5,415 bases of DNA from an uncultured Bacilli bacterium. GTDB lineage: Bacteria > Bacillota_I > Bacilli_A > RF39 > UBA660. Made by a program: the position numbers and the translations under genes. This document shows, one piece after another, positions 1-4,561 of this stretch. The stretch covers positions 1 to 5,415 of the forward strand of contig CAKOND010000027.1 in NCBI GenBank assembly GCA_934096945.1. Reading direction: 5' to 3'. The notes below the pieces were generated by a model. That model was not told where the DNA came from. It saw only the letters and a program-made list of their open reading frames with translations, and ran no database searches. Every line of letters begins with the position of its first letter. The stretch's first letter is position 1.

Positions 1-131
1 TAAGTATTTCCTACATTAACAGTAGTAGGACCGGCAGGTCCAGTTGGTCCAGGAATAGGAAGACAATTATATATTGGCCCATCTAATTTAGCACACTTAA
101 CTTTCTTTAAAGCTTTTTCCATATTATTCAT
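1..131 (-). CDS. Collagen-like (Gly-X-Y) protein, N-terminal fragment
   Basis: This is the start of a gene running off the left edge; 43 complete codons are visible. The protein begins MNNMEKALKKVKCAKLDG, then a short hydrophobic/Cys stretch, then PGPTGPAGPTTVNVGNT. Residues 28-36 are three Gly-X-Y collagen triplets (GPT, GPA, GPT). The TVNVGNT that follows resembles the 'ITVGTT-TG' modules that follow Gly-X-Y tracts in Firmicutes collagen-like surface and exosporium proteins (family knowledge). The ATG at 131-129 has a Shine-Dalgarno AAGGAGT at 147-141, nine bases upstream, which fixes start and strand. The next codon at the edge is TA?, so it is Tyr or a stop; Tyr is more likely because the repeat module would otherwise be cut. 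There is no signal peptide. That fits exosporium or spore-coat-type collagen proteins, which often lack one, but spore formation is not shown here. I saw no convincing promoter upstream. Confidence 0.75.
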   Translation of the reverse strand, partial: MNNMEKALKKVKCAKLDGPIYNCLPIPGPTGPAGPTTVNVGNT

Positions 132-217
132 GACTTTACAACTCCTTAATATAATAGTATGTAAAATAAAAGTGCATAATTAATAATGAAGCCTAAATGC
201 AAAGTGAAGGTAAAAAG

Positions 218-235
218 GTTTACATTCATGTAAAC
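218..235. promoter_or_regulatory. 18-bp dyad over the -35 element, candidate operator
   Basis: GTTTACA-TTCA-TGTAAAC is a perfect inverted repeat with 7-bp arms and a 4-bp centre. It covers the whole -35 hexamer and part of the spacer, so a dimeric repressor bound here would block RNA polymerase. I do not match it confidently to a named regulator family. It is not followed by a T-run in the plus direction, so it is unlikely to be a terminator. Confidence 0.5.
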
Positions 236-247
236 GCTTGTTATAAT
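219..247 (+). promoter_or_regulatory. Sigma-A type extended -10 promoter for the hydrolase operon
   Basis: The -35 is TTTACA (219-224, five of six consensus bases), the spacer is exactly 17 bp, and the -10 is TATAAT (242-247, perfect). It is preceded by TGT, giving an extended -10 TGTTATAAT (239-247). The transcript would start near 254, leaving a leader of about 66 nt before the ATG at 321. This is the best promoter in the window and the only strong one upstream of the six-gene run. Confidence 0.8.
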
Positions 248-320
248 TAGATTAACAAGAATATCATGGTGTTCCAAGACACATTGTGATGTAAGAAATA
301 AACAACAAGGAGATGTAAAA

Positions 321-866
321 ATGTATTCGTTAGAAGAAGAAATACTACATTTTATTTTTATAGCATTTAAAGGACTAAAAAGAAAAAAAGAAGACATAGA
401 TTTAGTTTTTCACAGTGTAATGGTGGGAAATATGCTAAAAAATATCGGTTGCAATGAAAAGATAGTTTATACAGGATATCTTCATGACATAATTGAAGAC
501 ACAAGTTTTACTTATGAAAATTTAAAAGAAAAATATGGTGAAGAATTAGCAAACAACGTAAAAAAACTAAGTGAAAACCAGAAAATTCCAGATTATAAAA
601 AACGTAAAGAAGAATTTATCAAAAGATTAGAAATGTATGATAAAAACTTAATTTTGGTAGAACTGGCAGATAAACTTCAAAATCTTATTTCAGACTATAA
701 TTTGTTTTTATCAAATGGCAAAAATAGTTTACCAACTGAGGCTAAAAGCTATGAAGAAATCAAATGGTTTTACACAGAACTAAAGAATCTTTTTAATAAA
801 AAATTAGAACCAAACTTATTATTAGAAAGATATAACAAAATATATCAAACATATTTTAATGACTAA
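321..866 (+). CDS. RelA/SpoT-type HD-domain hydrolase (small alarmone hydrolase-like)
   Basis: The 181-residue protein is a single HD phosphohydrolase domain followed by a helical tail. The metal and catalytic set is visible: H31 (VFHSV), H55-D56 with E59-D60 in YLHDIIEDT, and D117 in ELADKLQNL. The HDxxED and L-A-D-K-L-x-N signatures are those of the hydrolase half of Rel/SpoT and of Mesh1-like small alarmone hydrolases, where the Glu-Asp pair is needed for removing the 3'-pyrophosphate of (p)ppGpp. The GxPYxxHP segment usual before the first His is replaced by DIDLVFH, so the nucleotide pocket may differ. No synthetase, TGS or ACT domain is present; the residues after about 125 are Lys/Glu-rich helix. 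The ATG at 321 has AAGGAG at 307-312, eight bases upstream. It is the first gene of the operon, 11 bases before the next start. A cytosolic Mn-dependent (p)ppGpp or related nucleotide hydrolase is the best guess; substrate is inferred. Confidence 0.8.
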   Translation: MYSLEEEILHFIFIAFKGLKRKKEDIDLVFHSVMVGNMLKNIGCNEKIVYTGYLHDIIEDTSFTYENLKEKYGEELANNVKKLSENQKIPDYKKRKEEFIKRLEMYDKNLILVELADKLQNLISDYNLFLSNGKNSLPTEAKSYEEIKWFYTELKNLFNKKLEPNLLLERYNKIYQTYFND

Positions 867-877
867 GGAGTACAAAA

Positions 878-1363
878 ATGAAAAATGCATTATTACTTAT
901 AATTGACGTACAAAAAAACTTTATTAATGATAATACTAAAAAAATACCCAATAAAATAACTAATTTAATTAACAAAAATCATTTTGATTATATTGCATTT
1001 ACTAAATTTATTAATGATGAAATTAGTAACTTTTATAAAATATTGAATTATAAAGGTTGTATAAATGAAAATGATAGAAAGATTGTTTTAGATACACAAA
1101 ATAATAAAGTTTTTACTAAAAGAATTTATACAGCAGTAAATGATGAATTTAAAACTTACATTAAAGAAAATGAAATTGAAAAAGTATATTTATGTGGAAT
1201 TGATACAGATGCATGTGTCTTAAAAACAGCAATTGACTTATTTGAAAATAACATTGATGTAAAAGTAATTGAAAATTGTTGCATGAGTCATTCAGGTAAA
1301 AAATATCATAACTATGCCATAAAAATATTAAAAAAATTAATTGGAAAAGAAAGTATAATTTAA
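878..1363 (+). CDS. Isochorismatase-family cysteine hydrolase
   Basis: The 161-residue protein has the Rossmann-like isochorismatase/nicotinamidase fold. The catalytic triad is visible: D10 in LLIIDVQKNF, K81 in VFTKRIYTAV, and the nucleophile C113 in LCGIDTDACVLKTA. The following VKVIENCCMSHS matches the usual 'v.vv.Da..s' strand. The DxHxxxH metal site that nicotinamidases carry after the second strand is absent (residues 38-47 are YIAFTKFIND), so nicotinamidase activity is unlikely. Family members hydrolyse amides, ureides or vinyl ethers; the substrate here cannot be read. The start is supported by AAGGAG at 865-870, which overlaps the upstream stop codon as TAAGGAG, implying coupled translation. 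At 161 residues it is slightly short for the family (usually about 180-200). Base composition is extreme: I count about 19% G+C over 901-1260, lower than parts of neighbouring genes. Confidence 0.85.
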   Translation: MKNALLLIIDVQKNFINDNTKKIPNKITNLINKNHFDYIAFTKFINDEISNFYKILNYKGCINENDRKIVLDTQNNKVFTKRIYTAVNDEFKTYIKENEIEKVYLCGIDTDACVLKTAIDLFENNIDVKVIENCCMSHSGKKYHNYAIKILKKLIGKESII

Positions 1364-1372
1364 GGAGATAAA

Positions 1373-1963
1373 ATGAAAGTACCACTAAGATTTCAAATTA
1401 CAGAATACGACTGCGGAACAGTATCACTATTAAATGCTTTTAGTTACTTGTTTGAACGTGAAGAAATTCCAGCACTTTTAGTAAAACAAATTCACAAGTA
1501 TATGCTGGATTGCTATGACGATGATGGTAATCTAGGTAATGGTGGTACAAGTAGAGATGCAACAAACAAATTAACAATATGGATAACAAAGTACACAAAG
1601 GACAAGAATTTTAATGTAATCTGTGAAAGATTAACTAGTAATGAAGTTAACTATGATAACATAAATAATTGCCTAAATAACTCTGGTGTTATATTTACAA
1701 GATGTTGGCAAACGCAGGAACATTATGTAATTGTAACTAAAATAAAGAAAAATAAAGTTTACATTTTTGACCCATATTACTTTGATAAAACATATTATGA
1801 CAAAGACAAGCAAGTTAAAATAGTATTTAACAAACCATTTACACATAATCGTATCGTAACAACTAAAAGATTTTTTTCAGAAAGCCATAAAGATTTTTCT
1901 CTTGGCCCTCTTGAAAAAAGAGAATGTGTCTTAATACAAAAGAAAGAGGATGATAAAAAGTGA
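1373..1963 (+). CDS. Free-standing peptidase C39-like cysteine protease
   Basis: The 196-residue protein is papain-like of the C39/C39-like type. Q8 (oxyanion hole) and C14 lie in QITEYDCGTVSLLNAF, the His is H117 in QEHYVIVTKI, and the Asp is D133 in KVYIFDPYYF. Spacing and order (Q-x5-C, then H, then D about 16 residues on) agree with C39 domains of bacteriocin exporters and with stand-alone C39-like proteins. There is no signal peptide, transmembrane segment or ABC transporter here, and no double-glycine precursor in the window, so it probably acts in the cytosol on an unknown peptide or amide. It could instead be a transglutaminase-like or amide-cleaving relative. The ATG is preceded by AAGGAG at 1362-1367, fused with the upstream stop (TAAGGAG, 1361-1367). 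The end overlaps the next gene by four bases (GTGA, 1960-1963). The C-terminal tail after about 160 is basic and not part of the core. Confidence 0.8.
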   Translation: MKVPLRFQITEYDCGTVSLLNAFSYLFEREEIPALLVKQIHKYMLDCYDDDGNLGNGGTSRDATNKLTIWITKYTKDKNFNVICERLTSNEVNYDNINNCLNNSGVIFTRCWQTQEHYVIVTKIKKNKVYIFDPYYFDKTYYDKDKQVKIVFNKPFTHNRIVTTKRFFSESHKDFSLGPLEKRECVLIQKKEDDKK

Positions 1964-2676
1964 AAGTAAAAGTAATAGGCTCAGGAAGTATGTGGACAAA
2001 ATATAATAGTGCTTGTTACCTTGTTGATGAAGATATAATGGTAGATTTTCCAAATGGTGCATGCAAATATTTATATAGACAAAATATAAAACCAAGTAGT
2101 GTGAGTAAAATTTTATTAACTCATTTTCACGGAGACCATTATTTTGATATACCATTTCTAATTTTAAATAAATCTAAAAGTGATAATAAAAAAACTTTTA
2201 TTTATTGCGCTAAAGAAGGAAAATCCAAAATAAAAAAAATAGGTTATTTAGCTTTTCCTAATTCATTTATAAAAGCATGTAAAGAAACAAATTTAGAATT
2301 TAATTTCAATAATAATTTTACTTTAAACAATTATAAAATAGAAAAAATACTTGTGGATCATGGTAGAATGAAACCGGCATATGGTTATATTTTTAATGAA
2401 AATGAAAAATACATAGGTTTCACTGGTGATACATCACTTTGCAAAAACACAGAAATAATGGCAGAAAAATGTTGCTATTTATTCTGCGATTGTATGCTCA
2501 TCAAAGGAAATTCCAAACATATGGGAATAGATAACCTAAAATATTTAGCAAACAATTATTCAAAATGTACATTTGTAGTTAGCCATTTAGAAGATGAAAC
2601 TAGAAATATGTTAAAAGAACTAAAAATAAAAAATATTATTATTCCAGAAGATGGTCAAGAAATAACTATTAATTAA
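1960..2676 (+). CDS. MBL-fold metallo-hydrolase, RNase Z/PhnP-like
   Basis: The 238-residue protein shows a complete set of metallo-beta-lactamase-fold ligands: H55, H57, D59 and H60 in THFHGDHYFD, H134 in VDHGRMKPAYGYIF, D157 in FTGDTS, and the terminal H209 in VVSHLED. The KHMGIDNLKYLAN segment (H187) matches the 'H-x-s-xxxA' helix of RNase Z, ElaC and PhnP-type phosphodiesterases, so a phosphodiester or cyclic-phosphate substrate is more likely than a beta-lactam. It lacks the tRNA-binding exosite arm of a housekeeping RNase Z and is shorter than those (about 300 residues). It has an unusual cysteine cluster, C171, C172, C176 and C178, where relatives have an acidic 'd.li.E' strand. Translation starts at GTG (1960), overlapping the previous stop by four bases, with GAGGA at 1946-1950, nine bases upstream. 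A cytosolic two-metal hydrolase; substrate unknown. Confidence 0.85.
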   Translation: MKVKVIGSGSMWTKYNSACYLVDEDIMVDFPNGACKYLYRQNIKPSSVSKILLTHFHGDHYFDIPFLILNKSKSDNKKTFIYCAKEGKSKIKKIGYLAFPNSFIKACKETNLEFNFNNNFTLNNYKIEKILVDHGRMKPAYGYIFNENEKYIGFTGDTSLCKNTEIMAEKCCYLFCDCMLIKGNSKHMGIDNLKYLANNYSKCTFVVSHLEDETRNMLKELKIKNIIIPEDGQEITIN

Positions 2677-2716
2677 ATGTTGTAAAGAATATTATTTTGT
2701 GCCATAATATTAATGC

Positions 2717-2722
2717 GGAGAT
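2717..2722 (+). promoter_or_regulatory. Ribosome binding site that sets the start of the second HD gene
   Basis: GGAGAT lies four bases before the ATG at 2727 (GGAG ends six bases before it). It favours that ATG over the in-frame TTG at 2697, which has no purine-rich sequence upstream. Confidence 0.7.
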
Positions 2723-2726
2723 AATC

Positions 2727-3503
2727 ATGAAAGATGAAAAAGTTTATTTAAAATACAAACAGTTTGCCAAAGATTATAAATTATCAAACTATGATATAAA
2801 AAAACTATGGCGTATAATAGAGCCAATTGCAACTCATAAAGAATTTTCTAAAAGATGCAGTGACCCTTATTTTCATCATGATGTAAAAACTCTCGGTGAC
2901 CACATTCTCTGTGATGCCATTGTAACCTATAAACTTGCATCTAAACTTAAAAAAAATAATCATAGTATGAAAGATATTAATATAGATAATGCTGTAGTTA
3001 TAGCTATGTTTCATGATTTATATGAACTTCCTTGGCAAAATATAGAAATAAAAAAAATAATGCGAAATAAACATGGTTTTGTTCACCCAATTGAAGCTAT
3101 AACTAATGCCATCACTTGGTATCCAGAATACTTTAAAAGTAAAGAAAGAGCCATGATTATTATTGATGGAGTTATTCATCATATGTTTCCTCTTGCAGTA
3201 CGTCGTATAGATGATACTAAGATGGAACTAAATAATCAAGAAAAATATGAAAAATTACCTCAAAAATACAAAGATATGATTAAGTTATCAACAGATGTTG
3301 GTAAAATTGGACATTATTCATTAAGAAAATCATTTTTTATTGAAGGAAGAATAATGTCTAGGGCAGATAAAATTGTTGCCTTTAAAAAAGATATTGGTTC
3401 ATTTAATGGTTACTTAGCACTTTTAAGTGGTAAGAATAAAAATATCAAGAAAAAACATAATAAAAATGGTGATAAAAATGAAACTAGAAATAAACAAAGT
3501 TAA
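2727..3503 (+). CDS. HD-domain phosphohydrolase with extra histidine ligands
   Basis: From the ATG at 2727 the protein has 258 residues. HD ligands in order: H59 in LGDHIL, H96-D97 in MFHDLYELPW, H120 in HGFVHP, H151-H152 in GVIHHMFPL, and D214 in SRADKIVAF. The order H...HD...H...HH...D, with HGF-H-P and a following H-M-x-P-L, is like the HDIG-type single-domain phosphohydrolases common in Firmicutes ('HGFTHP ... KHMWPL ... DK'), which bind two or three metals. It shares little with the HD protein at 321-866, so it is a separate recruitment, not a duplication. The core seems to end near residue 233; the last 25 residues are a Lys/Asn-rich tail (KNKNIKKKHNKNGDK). The last 26 bases overlap the next gene. 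It follows the MBL gene by 50 bases. Likely a cytosolic nucleotide or phosphate-ester hydrolase; substrate unknown. Confidence 0.8.
   Translation: MKDEKVYLKYKQFAKDYKLSNYDIKKLWRIIEPIATHKEFSKRCSDPYFHHDVKTLGDHILCDAIVTYKLASKLKKNNHSMKDINIDNAVVIAMFHDLYELPWQNIEIKKIMRNKHGFVHPIEAITNAITWYPEYFKSKERAMIIIDGVIHHMFPLAVRRIDDTKMELNNQEKYEKLPQKYKDMIKLSTDVGKIGHYSLRKSFFIEGRIMSRADKIVAFKKDIGSFNGYLALLSGKNKNIKKKHNKNGDKNETRNKQS
3468..3473 (+). promoter_or_regulatory. Ribosome binding site inside the HD gene for the YqfO-like gene
   Basis: GGTGAT is complementary to the 3' end of 16S rRNA (the AUCACC part of the anti-Shine-Dalgarno region) and sits four bases before the ATG at 3478. It supports that start rather than the in-frame GTG at 3427 or ATG at 3466, which would add a basic extension absent from the family. 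Confidence 0.6.
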
Positions 3504-3819
3504 AATTGCAGTTATGGTACCACCTGAAAATGCAGACAACTTAAGAAAGTTAATTTGTGAAACTAGTGCAGGTACGATAGGTAACTACACAGAATGCTCA
3601 GTATCAACTAAAGTAATTGGTACATTTAAACCTAATAATGGAGCAAACCCAACCAAGGGTACGAAAAATAAACTAGAAAAAGTAAATGAAATAAAACTAG
3701 AAGTAATATGTAATATTGAAAATGTTAAAAAAGTACTAGAAATAATCAAAAAAAATCATCCATATGAAACACCAGGAATCGACATTATACCACTTATGGA
3801 TGAAAACTTATTTAATTAA
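3478..3819 (+). CDS. Stand-alone YqfO/NIF3-insert domain protein (PII/CutA-like)
   Basis: The 113-residue protein is the domain that in many bacteria is inserted in the middle of NIF3-family proteins such as B. subtilis YqfO. Visible landmarks: a first strand KIAVMVPPENADNLRKLI, the Gly-rich GTIGNYTECSVS (32-43), GTFKPNNGANPTKG (48-61), LEKVNEIKLEVI (66-77), and the terminal HPYETPGIDIIPL (94-106), equivalent to the family's HPYEE-x-x-Y-D-I. The domain has a ferredoxin-like PII/CutA fold that forms trimers and may sense a small molecule or metal (family knowledge). The dimetal NIF3 halves are missing, and the length equals one domain, so this is a natural stand-alone form and not a truncation. 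It starts 26 bases inside the HD gene, so translation is probably coupled. Its stop interlocks with the stop of the convergent tetR gene. It may be the regulatory partner of the operon, which is inference. Confidence 0.85.
   Translation: MKLEINKVKIAVMVPPENADNLRKLICETSAGTIGNYTECSVSTKVIGTFKPNNGANPTKGTKNKLEKVNEIKLEVICNIENVKKVLEIIKKNHPYETPGIDIIPLMDENLFN
3748..3802 (-). terminator. Possible terminator of tetR, inside the YqfO-like gene
   Basis: On the minus strand CATCCATA (3802-3795) and TATGGATG (3764-3757) form a perfect 8-bp inverted repeat, followed by A and a run of eight T (3755-3748). It begins 13 bases past the tetR stop. The loop is 30 nt, long for an intrinsic terminator, so the call is tentative. 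Confidence 0.35.
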
Positions 3820-4385
3820 TATATTTTATCAGGAAGTAGGGTATCCAAATACTTAAGGATATCCTCTTTTTCATATTTATTTGGAAATTTAATATATTCT
3901 AAGCACACATTAATAACAGCACTTACATAAAATTTAGAAATAATTTCCACAGGTATTTCCGTTTTTAATATCTTATCACTTTTTCTAATATGATTTTCAA
4001 CATCTCTATAAATAGCATCATTAGCCATATCCATAACAATACTATTATTATTTTTCTTAAGAACTGAAGAATACACATTAATATTACTACTTATATGGTC
4101 AAAAAATATTTCTATCATTTGCATATAATATTCTTTAGCATTATTATAATTTTCATTTTCTTCAAGTTTAGAAACTAAATCTTCTTCCAAATCATTGATT
4201 AAAGAATCTAAAAGTTCATACTTATCAGAAAAATGGTCATAAAACGTAGACCTATTTGTTAAAGCTGCACTACATATATCAGATACTTTTATTTCTTCAA
4301 AAGTTTTTTCTTTCATAAGTGTAAGCAAACCTTCATAAAGGTTCTTTTTAGTCTTTATTATTCTTAAATCTATCTTTTTTGCCAT
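3816..4385 (-). CDS. TetR/AcrR-family transcriptional regulator
   Basis: The 189-residue protein has a TetR-type N-terminal DNA-binding domain. The first helix is RIIKTKKNLYEGLLTLMKE (8-26), and the helix-turn-helix spans about 31-57 (KVSDICSAALTNRSTFYDHF then DKYELL), with the usual T-x-x-x-x-S-T-F-Y-x-H-F recognition segment. Residues 60-189 are an all-helical ligand-binding and dimerisation domain whose ligand cannot be read. The ATG at 4385-4383 is preceded by AGGTGA (4397-4392), six bases upstream. It is divergent from the MMPL transporter gene, with 176 bases between start codons that hold repeated operator-like boxes. The likely role is repression of itself and the transporter until a lipophilic or toxic ligand binds. 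Its 3' end overlaps the convergent YqfO-like gene by four bases. Confidence 0.9.
   Translation of the reverse strand: MAKKIDLRIIKTKKNLYEGLLTLMKEKTFEEIKVSDICSAALTNRSTFYDHFSDKYELLDSLINDLEEDLVSKLEENENYNNAKEYYMQMIEIFFDHISSNINVYSSVLKKNNNSIVMDMANDAIYRDVENHIRKSDKILKTEIPVEIISKFYVSAVINVCLEYIKFPNKYEKEDILKYLDTLLPDKIY
3838..3871 (+). terminator. Rho-independent terminator of the plus-strand operon, inside tetR
   Basis: AGGGTATCC (3838-3846) pairs with GGATATCCT (3857-3865) in nine base pairs, one of them G-U, around a 10-nt loop. CTTTTT (3866-3871) follows at once. It begins 19 bases after the YqfO-like stop codon. It works only in the plus direction because no T-run follows on the minus strand, where the G-U pair also becomes C-A. 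The hairpin encodes residues of about 174-183 of the TetR protein. Confidence 0.7.
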
Positions 4386-4403
4386 TATCCTTCACCTATC
4401 AAC

Positions 4404-4431
4404 ATTATACACCAAAAACTACTTTTGTAAA
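4404..4431 (-). promoter_or_regulatory. tetR promoter
   Basis: On the minus strand the -35 is TTTACA (4431-4426), the spacer 16 bp, and the -10 a perfect TATAAT (4409-4404). The predicted start, about seven bases on, falls near 4397, right at the Shine-Dalgarno, so the leader would be very short (about 12 nt). Confidence 0.65.
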
Positions 4432-4432
4432 C

Positions 4433-4475
4433 ATAAACAACAAATGTAGGCATAATTATTATACAATAAACAACA
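4433..4475. repeat. Direct repeat pair ATAAACAACA, tetR-MMPL control region
   Basis: ATAAACAACA occurs exactly at 4433-4442 and 4466-4475, 33 bp apart start to start, about three helical turns. Both copies are followed by a similar TGT-containing end (AATGT and TTTTGT). The second runs into the CAACATTTTGTTG dyad. They are possible parts of TetR operators. Confidence 0.45.
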
Positions 4476-4510
4476 TTTTGTTGGATAATATACAAATAGA
4501 ACGTTTTGTT
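4471..4510. promoter_or_regulatory. Candidate TetR operator boxes
   Basis: CAACA-TTT-TGTTG (4471-4483) is a perfect dyad. Its core AACATTTTGTT (4472-4482) recurs as AACGTTTTGTT (4500-4510) with one mismatch, 28 bp further on. The second box ends one base before the -35-like TTGAAA of the transporter promoter. Position between two divergent genes, one a TetR, makes regulator binding likely; this is inference from layout and symmetry. Confidence 0.5.
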
Positions 4511-4511
4511 T

Positions 4512-4540
4512 TTGAAAAAAAAGCATAATTAGCATAGTAT
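4512..4540 (+). promoter_or_regulatory. Likely MMPL gene promoter
   Basis: TTGAAA (4512-4517, five of six) and TAGTAT (4535-4540, four of six) are separated by 17 bp. The start would be near 4547, just before GGTGAG (4550-4555), the Shine-Dalgarno of the transporter gene. An overlapping TATATA (4538-4543) is an alternative -10 with a worse spacer. Confidence 0.45.
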
Positions 4541-4561
4541 ATATAACGTGGTGAGAAAAAT

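Noticed and set aside
154..161. CATACTAT on the minus strand, resembling a SigE -10 box, before the collagen-like gene
   Set aside because: No convincing -35 lies 14-15 bp upstream, the start would fall on the ribosome binding site, and sporulation is not shown by this window.
266..289. Leader micro-ORF (MVFQDTL) before the first operon gene
   Set aside because: It has no ribosome binding site and no regulatory codon pattern.
263..290. Imperfect hairpin in the leader of the first operon gene
   Set aside because: Two 4-bp helices separated by a large internal loop; too weak for a riboswitch or attenuator, and no T-run follows.
146..397. Minus-strand open frame across the divergent intergenic region
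   Set aside because: It overlaps the strong promoter and the first HD gene, has a composition typical of antisense AT-rich DNA and no ribosome binding site.
2680..2708. Possible internal promoter TTGTAA - 17 bp - CATAAT with TGC extended -10
   Set aside because: The spacing is right, but the -35 matches only four of six and the start would fall within a few bases of the Shine-Dalgarno. Kept as a weak possibility, not as a feature.
2697..2726. Upstream in-frame TTG start for the second HD gene
   Set aside because: It has no Shine-Dalgarno, while the ATG at 2727 has GGAGAT correctly placed.
3427..3477. Upstream GTG (3427) and ATG (3466) starts for the YqfO-like gene
   Set aside because: They would add a basic extension foreign to the family and lack good ribosome binding sites; the ATG at 3478 has GGTGAT.
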